Below the pieces are notes generated by a model. It was not told the origin of the DNA. It saw only the letters and a program-made list of their open reading frames with translations, and ran no database searches. A stretch of 10,194 bases of DNA from Mayfieldus sp038329895. Its GTDB lineage: Bacteria; Actinomycetota; Thermoleophilia; Solirubrobacterales; 70-9. Location: contig JBBQNM010000077.1 in the NCBI GenBank assembly GCA_038329895.1, positions 1 to 10,194 on the forward strand, in the 5' to 3' direction. Of this stretch, positions 1-5,108 are shown piece after piece; position 1 is the stretch's first letter, and every line of letters starts with the position of its first letter. A program made the translations under genes and the position numbers.

Positions 1-473
1 AGGGCCAGGACCGCGATCGCAAGCCCGGCGCAGGCCAACAGCGCCGCCGCGATCCCCAGGCCCAGCCATTGATCGGTGCCGAGATCGGGATGCGGGAGCA
101 GCGGCAGCGCCGCGAACCCGGTGGCGAGGCCAAAATTGCGCACGACGCCGCTCCAGCCCACCTTCGATCGCGACCCGAAGCATGCGCACGGCGCGCCGGC
201 CCGGCCGGAGCGAAGCGCCGCCAGCAGGGCGAATGCGAAGCCGGCCAGCAGCGCGGCGGCGGCATAGGCGGCGGCGGCGAGACCGGCGCCGACGCCGGCG
301 GCAAGCAACAGCTCGACGGCGATCAGCGCGCGCCAGAGGGTGCGGCGTTGCCGTTGCCCCTCGATGCCGAAGGTGCGCAGCGCCGCAGCGCTGGACTCGG
401 GGCTCGCCAGCTTGGCGACGGCGGAGACCACCAGCACCGCGGCGAATGCAAGACGCAAGCCCTGCCACAGCAT
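1..473 (-). CDS. MauE/DoxX-like integral membrane protein (partial, C-terminus off the left edge)
   Basis: The reverse strand is open from an ATG at 473 to the window edge (157 visible codons, no stop). The protein is almost entirely hydrophobic Ala/Leu/Val/Gly with about four membrane segments (roughly residues 6-24, 48-87, 114-126 and 133-157). The diagnostic feature is PCACFG at residues 95-100 followed by GW and VVRN, the CxCFG...RN signature of the MauE family (PF07291). A Lys in the first helix (K21) and a Glu in the second (E54) also fit that family. MauE-type proteins are implicated in periplasmic disulfide/redox chemistry, originally in methylamine dehydrogenase maturation; in actinobacteria they often sit beside thioredoxin-like genes, but whatever follows here is outside the window. 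The gene lies 38 nt downstream of nadA in the same direction, but TAGATT 8 nt before the ATG could be its own promoter. The family call is confident; the physiological role is unknown. Confidence 0.75.
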   Translation of the reverse strand, partial: MLWQGLRLAFAAVLVVSAVAKLASPESSAAALRTFGIEGQRQRRTLWRALIAVELLLAAGVGAGLAAAAYAAAALLAGFAFALLAALRSGRAGAPCACFGSRSKVGWSGVVRNFGLATGFAALPLLPHPDLGTDQWLGLGIAAALLACAGLAIAVLA

Positions 474-481
474 TGGGCGCG

Positions 482-487
482 AATCTA
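482..487 (-). promoter_or_regulatory. Possible -10 element for the MauE-like gene
   Basis: TAGATT on the reverse strand fits the actinobacterial -10 consensus TANNNT and lies 8 nt before the ATG at 473, in the short gap after nadA. Transcription would begin at or just before the start codon. No good -35 or Shine-Dalgarno sequence is visible. Co-transcription with nadA is equally possible. Confidence 0.3.
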
Positions 488-511
488 GCAGCCGTCCGAG
501 GCCTGCCGCGT

Positions 512-1543
512 CTAGCCGATCGCGACCATGCGCTCGATCGGCAGCCGGGCCCGCTCGGCGATCTCCTCCGGCACGCTGACCTCGAACTTCATCTCGCGCA
601 GCGAGTCGCGCAGCTTCGGCAGCGTGATCATCTTCATGTACTTGCAGAAGGCCATCCGGTTGGCCTCGATCAGGTTGGCCTGCGGCGCCGCCTGCTGCAG
701 CGGGTAGAGCATCCCGTTCTCGGTGGCGACGATGTAGCTGCCGTCCGGGTGCTGCTCGACGTGCTTGAGCATCCCTGAGGTGGAGAGCATGTGCACGCCC
801 TCGGCGTCGACGTCGCCGGCCGCCACATACTCCATCGCCTGGGTCGAGCAGCCGCACTCGGGGTGGATCAGGAACTCGGCCTCGGGGTGCTCGGCCCTGG
901 TGCGCTCGATGTCATCGGGACGAATCCCCGCGTGGACGTGGCACTCGCCGTCCCAGACGTGGAAGCGGGCACCGCGCTCGGGATCGTCGCGCAATCCCGT
1001 CTCACGCTCGACGAAAGCACCGAGCCACATGTCGGGCCCGAACAGGATCTCTGCATCGGGGCCGTGCTGGCGCCAGATGTGCTCTACCACCTGCACCGCA
1101 TTGGAGGAGGTGCAGCAGTAGTCGGTCTCCGCCTTTACCTCGGCCGAGGTGTTGACGTACATCACGACCACCGCCCCGGGGTGCTCCGCCTTCCAGGCGC
1201 GAAGCTGCTCGGCGTCGATCGAGTCCGCGAGCGAGCAGCCGGCGTCGAGGTCGGGGATCAACACGGTCTTCTGCGGCGAGAGGATCGACGCCGTTTCGGC
1301 CATGAAGTGGACGCCGCAAAAGACGATCGCTTCTGCGTCGGTGGAAGAAGCGCGGCGGGAGAGCCCCAGCGAGTCGCCGCAGAAGTCGGCGACGTCCTGG
1401 ACCTCGGGCAGCTGGTAGTTGTGGGCGAGGATGATCGCGTCGCGCTCGGCGGCGAGGGCACGGACCTCGTCGCTGAGCTCGGCCACCTGGTCCGGTGTGA
1501 GCTCGGGTATGCCGCTGGGCTGAAGCGTTGGCAGCTCCTGCAT
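512..1543 (-). CDS. nadA: Quinolinate synthase NadA
   Basis: 343 residues. The enzyme condenses iminoaspartate with dihydroxyacetone phosphate to quinolinate in de novo NAD synthesis and carries an oxygen-sensitive [4Fe-4S] cluster in the cytoplasm. NadA motifs run in order: LAHNYQ (39-44), CGDSLG (55-60), CGVHFMAETA (76-85), PDLDAGCSLAD (97-107), YVNTSAEVKA (129-138), CTSSNA (144-149), FGPDMWLG (168-175), WDGECHVHAG (197-206), HPECGC (227-232), TSGMLKH (255-261), TENGMLYPL (274-282) and NRMAFCKYMK (295-304). Likely cluster ligands are C103, C201 and C300; C230 in HPEC is an alternative for the second. Length and motifs indicate an intact gene. The ATG is supported by AGAGGAAG at 1549-1556, 5 nt upstream. 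The MauE-like gene follows 38 nt downstream. nadC is present 4 kb away; nadB is not in the window. Confidence 0.97.
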   Translation of the reverse strand: MQELPTLQPSGIPELTPDQVAELSDEVRALAAERDAIILAHNYQLPEVQDVADFCGDSLGLSRRASSTDAEAIVFCGVHFMAETASILSPQKTVLIPDLDAGCSLADSIDAEQLRAWKAEHPGAVVVMYVNTSAEVKAETDYCCTSSNAVQVVEHIWRQHGPDAEILFGPDMWLGAFVERETGLRDDPERGARFHVWDGECHVHAGIRPDDIERTRAEHPEAEFLIHPECGCSTQAMEYVAAGDVDAEGVHMLSTSGMLKHVEQHPDGSYIVATENGMLYPLQQAAPQANLIEANRMAFCKYMKMITLPKLRDSLREMKFEVSVPEEIAERARLPIERMVAIG

Positions 1544-1835
1544 GGGGGCTTCCTCTCGGCGTTTCTATGTTCCCTGGCCCGGCGCGCTACTCGGGTGCGC
1601 GCCTCGAACCGTGGGAATGAACTGCCCCAAGTCTAGCGAGGCCTATGGCGATGTCGCCGCCATGAATCTACGGGCTGTCGGGCCCGGTCGCCATAACCCC
1701 CGGTCAGCCGGCGCCCGCGGCGTTTGCCGGGAGCGCGCGCTTGCGTCAGAGAACGGAGAATCGGCGCTTGACGTTGACCATGAGACAACAGCGTGAGCGC
1801 CACCACCGTCGTCAGGGCCACGAAGCTAGGGCTCC
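1544..1835. other. Intergenic region between nadA and the divergent small membrane-protein gene, with two small hairpins
   Basis: No convincing coding sequence on either strand in 292 bases. It should hold the nadA promoter and leader (reverse strand) and a promoter for the gene at 1836 (forward strand). Two adjacent inverted repeats are visible: ATGGCG (1645-1650) with CGCCAT (1658-1663), and CGGGC (1671-1675) with GCCCG (1682-1686). A forward TTGACG at 1768-1773 resembles a -35 box but no matching -10 was found. The hairpins could be a leader structure or operators for nadA, but nothing identifies them with a known riboswitch or NAD repressor. Confidence 0.35.
1549..1556 (-). promoter_or_regulatory. 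Shine-Dalgarno site of nadA
   Basis: Reverse-strand AGAGGAAG, 5 nt before the nadA ATG. It is one of the clearer ribosome binding sites here and fixes the start. It contrasts with several neighbours that appear leaderless, so nadA probably has a 5' leader. Confidence 0.6.
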
Positions 1836-2174
1836 ATGTTTCCGCACCACTGCCGGTGGTACTTGTCGTGCGCAACCGTGACAAGCTTCAGGCGCGAGCT
1901 GAAGGCTCGCGGTCCATCCGGAGATAAACTGCATGGAGTGGCTTTCCTCGTATCAGCGATCATCGTTTCCGTGGTCGGCGGACTGCTTCTTCGTCGTTGG
2001 GAAGCCGTTCTCGTGCCGGTGTTGTTGGTTCCTCTTTACTATGTCGGCTTGAAGTCCGACTGGTGGGGCGATGGTGTGGGCGACGGGTGGCAGTTCGCGG
2101 CAACGGCGGTAACACTGGGGACGATGTTCGTCACCGCGATTGCTGTGGTGGTCGCACGTCTGAGCCGTCGCTAG
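1836..2174 (+). CDS. Small integral membrane protein of unknown function
   Basis: 112 residues if the ATG at 1836 is used. Two membrane segments are clear: about residues 35-63 (a hydrophobic run split by LRRWEA) and about residues 90-108, ending VVVARLSRR. Between them lies PLYYVGLKSDWWG followed by GDGWQFAA, a Trp/Gly-rich loop that looks conserved and is reminiscent of short membrane proteins in other actinobacteria; I cannot name a family. The start is uncertain. ATG 1836 has AGGG 5 nt upstream, but the protein-like part begins near residue 34, and a GTG at 1938 would give a 78-residue protein beginning directly at the first helix. Base composition is lower in GC than the core genes. It stands alone, divergent from nadA and convergent with the secreted-protein operon. 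Confidence 0.55.
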   Translation: MFPHHCRWYLSCATVTSFRRELKARGPSGDKLHGVAFLVSAIIVSVVGGLLLRRWEAVLVPVLLVPLYYVGLKSDWWGDGVGDGWQFAATAVTLGTMFVTAIAVVVARLSRR

Positions 2175-2221
2175 CCCGCTGGGATTCATCGCCTCGACCG
2201 GCCACCACGACGAAACCCGTG

Positions 2222-2326
2222 TTACTCACTTAGCGAGATCAGCGTTCGCTCATCGGTTGGGTGGCCGACGAGCTGGATGGCGACCGGGAGCCGTTCGCCG
2301 TCAAGGCCGGGTGCGCGCAGTTTATC
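2222..2326 (-). pseudogene. C-terminal remnant of an amidase (amidase-signature family)
   Basis: Reading the reverse strand from 2326 to a TAA at 2222 gives a 34-codon open stretch whose last ~30 residues match the end of amidase-signature enzymes: GLDGERLPVAIQLVG, then DERTLISLSE and stop. In intact amidases the corresponding pattern is P-x-G-x-(x)-G-LP-V/I-G/A-x-QLVG-x-P-x-D-E-x-x-L, the final conserved block before the C-terminus. The catalytic Lys-Ser-Ser region is nowhere in the window, so this is a non-functional tail. Its upstream end overlaps the last codons of the secreted protein at 2322-3029, so the breakpoint is at that gene's stop codon. This suggests the secreted-protein operon, or a deletion, displaced the rest of the amidase gene. 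The match is by eye from family knowledge. Confidence 0.65.
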
Positions 2327-3029
2327 TAGCGGCGCAGTAGCTCTTCAGCGTCAAGCAGTTGCGGTTGAAAACCAGTCCGAACTGTGCCAGCTCCGTCAGT
2401 ACCACCGGCCCCTGAACCACAGCGCTTTTCTTACCGAAGCGCTCCACGCGCGCCGGGTCCCGGCCAAAGATCATCACTGTGCTCTGCGGCCGGAAGATGA
2501 CGAGCTGGCGACCACTGTCATAGTTCGTCGCTGGCATCCCGCCAACCGTGGTCTCCGTGCCCGGGCGCGGCTGGCCATCAGGGGTGGCAGAAGAGAACAT
2601 CTGCTTAGTGACCTCGGCCGCCGGCCAGCTCTGAATTTCGATCGGGGGCGCGCATCCTTCATCCCCCGCAGGGTGGCAATCGCCGTAGATGTAGGAGACA
2701 TAGTTGGCGCGGCCCGGATCACCCGGAACGGGGTCGTCGCAGCGCCTGAGGACCGCCGTGACACCTAGCCCATCGAAGGACTCTCCCGCCCACCAGTCGG
2801 AAAAGTTCAAGCGCTGGTCCGCCGCCGTGCAGGAAAGCCTGGTCGGGCTGCTCGCTTGATTGCTGGCGGGATTGCTGGCGGGTGGCGGTGCAATGGTCAC
2901 GTTCCCGCTGACCGCTGCAGGCTGCGGCGGCGTGTGCGCGACGAGATCTATGCCTGCCGCGACGCTGGCCAACCCGCCGCCGAGCCCGACGACGAAGAGG
3001 ATGAAGACGACAGTCGATGTCTTACGCAT
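2322..3029 (-). CDS. Secreted or membrane-anchored cysteine-containing protein of unknown function
   Basis: 235 residues. An N-terminal hydrophobic segment (about residues 6-26, after MRKTS) acts as a signal peptide or anchor. It is followed by a Pro/Ala/Asn/Ser-rich linker (about 33-62) and an extracellular domain with six cysteines (C67, C97, C118, C126, C225, C232). The recognisable block is SFDGLGVTAV (84-93), then YIYGDC (113-118), then CAPPIEIQSWP (126-136), a pattern I associate with secreted hypothetical proteins of Solirubrobacterales and relatives; no biochemical function is known to me. The even number of cysteines suggests disulfides outside the cell. AAAGGGA at 3036-3042, 6 nt before the ATG, supports the start. 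It lies 21 nt downstream of another secreted-protein gene on the same strand and is almost certainly co-transcribed with it. Confidence 0.7.
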   Translation of the reverse strand: MRKTSTVVFILFVVGLGGGLASVAAGIDLVAHTPPQPAAVSGNVTIAPPPASNPASNQASSPTRLSCTAADQRLNFSDWWAGESFDGLGVTAVLRRCDDPVPGDPGRANYVSYIYGDCHPAGDEGCAPPIEIQSWPAAEVTKQMFSSATPDGQPRPGTETTVGGMPATNYDSGRQLVIFRPQSTVMIFGRDPARVERFGKKSAVVQGPVVLTELAQFGLVFNRNCLTLKSYCAAR

Positions 3030-3035
3030 GTTCAG

Positions 3036-3042
3036 TCCCTTT
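3036..3042 (-). promoter_or_regulatory. Shine-Dalgarno site of the downstream secreted-protein gene
   Basis: Reverse-strand AAAGGGA, 6 nt before the ATG at 3029, in the 21-nt gap between the two secreted-protein genes. It supports independent translation initiation within one transcript. Confidence 0.5.
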
Positions 3043-3050
3043 GCCCCGAG

Positions 3051-3689
3051 TTAGTGACCAATCCAAGCCCAACCGGTGTAGCCATTACTTCCAGCATAGT
3101 CGCCATCGCACTGCTTGAAGTTATGGGTGTTTCCCCACCACGTGTAGGTGGTGTAGTGGCCAGCGGCTTTGAAGTCAGAACGCAGCGTTCGTCGCCCCCA
3201 GTCGAAGCCGCTGCCGGTGGCGCCATTCGAATCCACGGCGTGGCCGCAATACCAGACGAAGTCCTCGTGGTGTGCGTCGCCGACCGTATAAGGATCGCCA
3301 CCAGCCCAGAACAAGCGAATGTGGAAGCGGGAGCTCAACGAGCCGCCGCTGGCGCGCTGTGTCCCCATCGAATAGCAAGACCCGTGCGACCAGGTGGCCT
3401 GCGAGCTGCCCGAGGTGTTCGTCCAGCCAGCGTGAAGCCCAACTTGATAACCGGTATGGGACCACCCGGCGTACGGACCATAGAACCCGAAGTTGACCGG
3501 ATCCACGCGAGTTGAGCAGTCACCCTTGTAAGTGTAGGAAGAGGTGTTGAAGTGGGCCGCGGCCGCGGCTGCGCCGATTGCCTGCCAAGCCAGCAGGAGA
3601 GCAGCGAAGCTCACGACCCATCGCAGCCTCGGCGAACGACCCACGCCGCTTGCGGCGCTGTTCCTCGTCATTTCCCTGATCGGTGTCAT
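3051..3689 (-). CDS. Secreted protein of a conserved actinobacterial type, function unknown
   Basis: 212 residues. The N-terminus is a textbook signal peptide: basic n-region to about R23, hydrophobic core WVVSFAALLLAW (24-35), and an Ala-rich cleavage region ending near A45 before HF. The mature part has four cysteines (C58, C105, C148, C194), enough for two disulfides, and is rich in Gly, Ser, Trp, Tyr and His. Notable blocks are DPVNFGFYG (63-71), RFHIRLFW (121-128), VGDAHHEDFVWYCGHAVDS (136-154), GFDWGRRTL (161-169) and WWGNTHNFKQC (184-194). This His/Asp/Glu block recurs, in my recollection, in uncharacterised secreted proteins of actinobacteria; whether it binds a metal is unknown. AGGA at 3697-3700, 7 nt before the ATG at 3689, supports that start; M7 is an alternative with poorer spacing. 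It is the first gene of a two-gene operon with 2322-3029. Confidence 0.72.
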   Translation of the reverse strand: MTPIREMTRNSAASGVGRSPRLRWVVSFAALLLAWQAIGAAAAAAHFNTSSYTYKGDCSTRVDPVNFGFYGPYAGWSHTGYQVGLHAGWTNTSGSSQATWSHGSCYSMGTQRASGGSLSSRFHIRLFWAGGDPYTVGDAHHEDFVWYCGHAVDSNGATGSGFDWGRRTLRSDFKAAGHYTTYTWWGNTHNFKQCDGDYAGSNGYTGWAWIGH

Positions 3690-3883
3690 GGAACCATCCT
3701 GGCCGGCAGTCGTCTTGATAGGGCTGTCCTCGTCACTTGGCAGTTTTCCGTTATCTGGGCCGATGGGGTCGATCTCTCCTAAAGCCTGCTCATACTTTCT
3801 CGCCGGTCACAACTTGGCGCAAGGGGGAAAACCCTGCACCCGCACCCTTCACCTTCAAGGTCCGCCTAGGTTGCGGGGATCGC
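3690..3883. other. Upstream region of the secreted-protein operon
   Basis: No gene seen. It should contain the operon promoter on the reverse strand; GATAAC near 3748-3753 is a weak -10 candidate but I found no convincing partner. A possible 16-codon upstream ORF on the reverse strand (GTG to a TGA overlapping the ATG at 3689) exists but is unsupported. The 3' end of the LuxR-type relic abuts this region at 3884. Confidence 0.3.
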
Positions 3884-4033
3884 TTATGGGTGAGAAGGAG
3901 TGTGCGAGCGCTCAACTATCGCTGCCAGCGCCGTACGCGAGGAAACGTCGAGTTTGTTGAAGATACGCCTCAAGTGGCTCAGCTGCGCCATTTCGTCACG
4001 GCGCCCGATGAGCGGGGCCTTCCCGTCGGTCAC
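3884..4033 (-). pseudogene. Internally deleted remnant of a large LuxR-family (LAL-type) ATPase regulator
   Basis: A 49-codon reverse-strand ORF runs from GTG at 4033 to TAA at 3884. Residues 7-18 read PLIGRRDEMAQL, the stereotyped opening of the AAA-ATPase module of large LuxR regulators (pLxGRxxExxxL, just before the Walker A loop). From residue 20 it reads HLRRIFNKLDVSSRTALAA, the recognition helix and last helix of a LuxR HTH (HLxxIfxKLgVsSRtaLa), then ends 11 residues later. In intact LAL regulators these two pieces are separated by roughly 800 or more residues (Walker A/B, TPR-like region and first HTH helices), all absent. The reading frame is preserved across the junction at residues 18-20, and a promoter-like TATGTT remains 6 nt upstream of the GTG. 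This is best explained by one in-frame deletion of about 2.5 kb. It cannot bind ATP and lacks half of its HTH. Confidence 0.7.
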
Positions 4034-4039
4034 AAGTCA

Positions 4040-4045
4040 AACATA
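4040..4045 (-). promoter_or_regulatory. Leaderless-type -10 element of the LuxR relic
   Basis: Reverse-strand TATGTT with 6 nt to the GTG at 4033, the same TANNNT-N6/7-start geometry seen at four other genes here. It supports the chosen start of the relic and suggests the original gene's promoter survives. Confidence 0.4.
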
Positions 4046-4137
4046 GCCCCGACAGGAAGCTCTGCGGAGGTGCGAGATTCCCTAACACTGTTCATCCGCG
4101 ACTTCTGGGTAACGCTGGCGACGATTTCTCTCCTGAC

Positions 4138-4184
4138 GGTCAGTCAGTTGACCTTCTTGACCAAGTCGCTTGGAAGGTCAGTCA
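4138..4184. repeat. Cluster of GGTCA/TGACC half-sites with overlapping inverted repeats
   Basis: Four copies of the pentamer occur in 47 bp: GGTCA at 4138-4142 and 4176-4180, its complement TGACC at 4149-4153 and 4158-4162. The two forward copies are part of a 9-bp direct repeat, GGTCAGTCA (4138-4146 and 4176-4184). The reverse copies are part of the 6-bp repeat TTGACC (4148-4153 and 4157-4162). The right half also folds as a stem: TGACCTT (4149-4155) and CCAAG (4161-4165) pair with CTTGG (4169-4173) and AAGGTCA (4174-4180), with the intervening bases 4156-4160 bulged. There is no U-tract, so a terminator is unlikely. A multi-site operator for a dimeric regulator is the simplest reading. Confidence 0.5.
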
Positions 4185-4249
4185 CGCCACGACAGAGCCG
4201 CCAGGACCAGGCGCTTGCGACACCAGATGAACGCGCGGCGTAGCCGGTC

Positions 4250-4255
4250 TAGGGT
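4250..4255 (+). promoter_or_regulatory. Leaderless-type -10 element of the DNA glycosylase gene
   Basis: TAGGGT lies 6 nt before the ATG at 4262, whose position is fixed by the invariant PELPEVE N-terminus. Transcription would start at the ATG. The AGGG within it could alternatively act as a Shine-Dalgarno site 7 nt from the ATG, so both readings remain open. No good -35 was seen. Confidence 0.45.
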
Positions 4256-4261
4256 TCACCC

Positions 4262-5107
4262 ATGCCCGAGTTACCGGAGGTCGAGATCACCGCGCGGCGA
4301 CTCGCCACAGCGCTGCAAGGTGCTGAAGTCGAGTCGGCGCTGGCCCCGGGCATGGTCGCGCTGAAGACCTTCGATCCGCCACTGGAGGCGCTGGAGCGCC
4401 GCAAGGTGACCGGGGTACGGCGGATCGGCAAGATGCCGGTGGTCGAGCTCGGAGACCTCGCCCTGCTCGTGCACCTGATGTCGGCCGGACGGTTGCAGGT
4501 GTTCGGGGAGCGGGCCTCGCCACGCGATCGCGCCTCGCGGCTGCTGATCCGTCTCGCCGACGGCCGCGAACTGCGCCTGCGCGAGTTCGGCACCCGCCAG
4601 CGCGCCTGGGCAAAGCTGCTGGCGGCCGACGCGGTCGCCGAGGACGAGATGGTCGCCACGCTCGGCCCCGAGGCCTGGCCGGCTCCGCCGCTGGAGCGCT
4701 TCGCCGAGCTGATCGCCGAGCCGCGCCACCTGCACCCGCTGCTGCGCGATCAGCGCTCGATCGCGGGAATCGGGCGCTCGTGGGTCGACGAGGTCCTCTG
4801 GGAGGCGCGGCTGTCGCCCTTCAAGCAGGGCTCGGAGCTGCTCGAGACCGAGGTCGAGAGCCTGCACCGAGCGCTCGCCGTACTCGGGGCAGCGATCGAG
4901 CACTACGAGAAGGAGATCGGCGAGACGCTGCCGGACAAGTTGCCGATGCCGCTGCAGGTGCACAGGCGGGAGGGCGAGCCGTGCCCGCGCTGCGGGACGA
5001 CGATCGAGGCCGTCTACTTCAAGGAGCACCAGGCCAACTACTGCCCGCAGGAGCAGACGGGAGGAAGGGTGCTGAAGGACCGCAGGCTTTCGCGGTTGCT
5101 GAAGTAG
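4262..5107 (+). CDS. Fpg/Nei-family DNA glycosylase with a degenerate zinc finger
   Basis: 281 residues, near the usual 270-290. Family enzymes excise oxidised bases (formamidopyrimidine, 8-oxoguanine or oxidised pyrimidines) and cleave the abasic site by beta/delta elimination. The N-terminus MPELPEVE provides catalytic P2 and E3 plus conserved E6; K57 in RRIGKMP matches the conserved lysine of E. coli Fpg. The H2TH segment is around residues 155-187 (LLRDQ, then AGIGRSWVDEVL, then ARLSP); the usual Asn of GxGN is Arg (R172). The C-terminal finger begins C241-P-R-C244, and the third ligand is C261 in NYC, but the position expected to be the fourth Cys (YCPxC) is E264 in YCPQEQ, so one zinc ligand is missing. 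The tail ends RRLSRLLK. Substrate cannot be assigned between Fpg and Nei. It is convergent with the SnoaL-like gene 25 nt away. Confidence 0.9.
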   Translation: MPELPEVEITARRLATALQGAEVESALAPGMVALKTFDPPLEALERRKVTGVRRIGKMPVVELGDLALLVHLMSAGRLQVFGERASPRDRASRLLIRLADGRELRLREFGTRQRAWAKLLAADAVAEDEMVATLGPEAWPAPPLERFAELIAEPRHLHPLLRDQRSIAGIGRSWVDEVLWEARLSPFKQGSELLETEVESLHRALAVLGAAIEHYEKEIGETLPDKLPMPLQVHRREGEPCPRCGTTIEAVYFKEHQANYCPQEQTGGRVLKDRRLSRLLK

Positions 5108-5108
5108 C

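Larger units (their letters stand above)
1544..4261. other. Lower-GC accessory stretch between core genes
   Basis: Between nadA and the glycosylase gene the base composition drops (33/60 GC in each of lines 2341-2400 and 4081-4140, against 45/60 in 4561-4620 and 5941-6000). The contents are accessory: one small membrane protein, two secreted proteins and two gene relics. No integrase, transposase, tRNA or terminal repeats were found, so the mechanism of gain is unknown. The edges are defined only by where core genes resume. Confidence 0.5.
4034..4261. other. Intergenic region between the LuxR relic and the DNA glycosylase gene
   Basis: No convincing gene in 228 bases. The forward frame is open across it, but the translation has no recognisable motif and the composition (33/60 GC in 4081-4140) differs from the core genes. 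It contains the divergent promoters of the relic and the glycosylase, and the GGTCA half-site cluster at 4138-4184. Confidence 0.4.

Noticed and set aside
791..1636. Long forward-strand open frame opposite nadA
   Set aside because: Shadow of nadA: no ribosome binding site, no recognisable motif, and composition explained by codon structure of the opposite strand.
2277..2768. Forward-strand open frame opposite the secreted protein
   Set aside because: The reverse strand has a signal segment, linker, conserved cysteine blocks and a ribosome binding site; the forward frame has none of these.
3687..3737. A 16-codon upstream ORF (reverse strand, GTG start) whose TGA overlaps the ATG of the secreted-protein gene
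   Set aside because: Overlap is suggestive of a leader peptide, but its start has only a poor ribosome binding site and the peptide has no recognisable feature.
3804..4035. The 9-mer CGGTCACAA occurs twice (3804-3812 and 4027-4035), flanking the LuxR relic
   Set aside because: Possible target-site or deletion repeat, but no further identity flanks the copies and a 9-mer pair in a few hundred bases can arise by chance.
4149..4180. Hairpin TGACCTT...AAGGTCA as an intrinsic terminator
   Set aside because: No U-tract follows on either strand and it lies upstream of divergent starts; an operator array fits better.
3737..4243. Forward-strand open frame of 168 codons between the secreted operon and the glycosylase gene
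   Set aside because: No family motif. It runs antisense to the LuxR relic, whose reverse-strand reading shows unmistakable regulator motifs.
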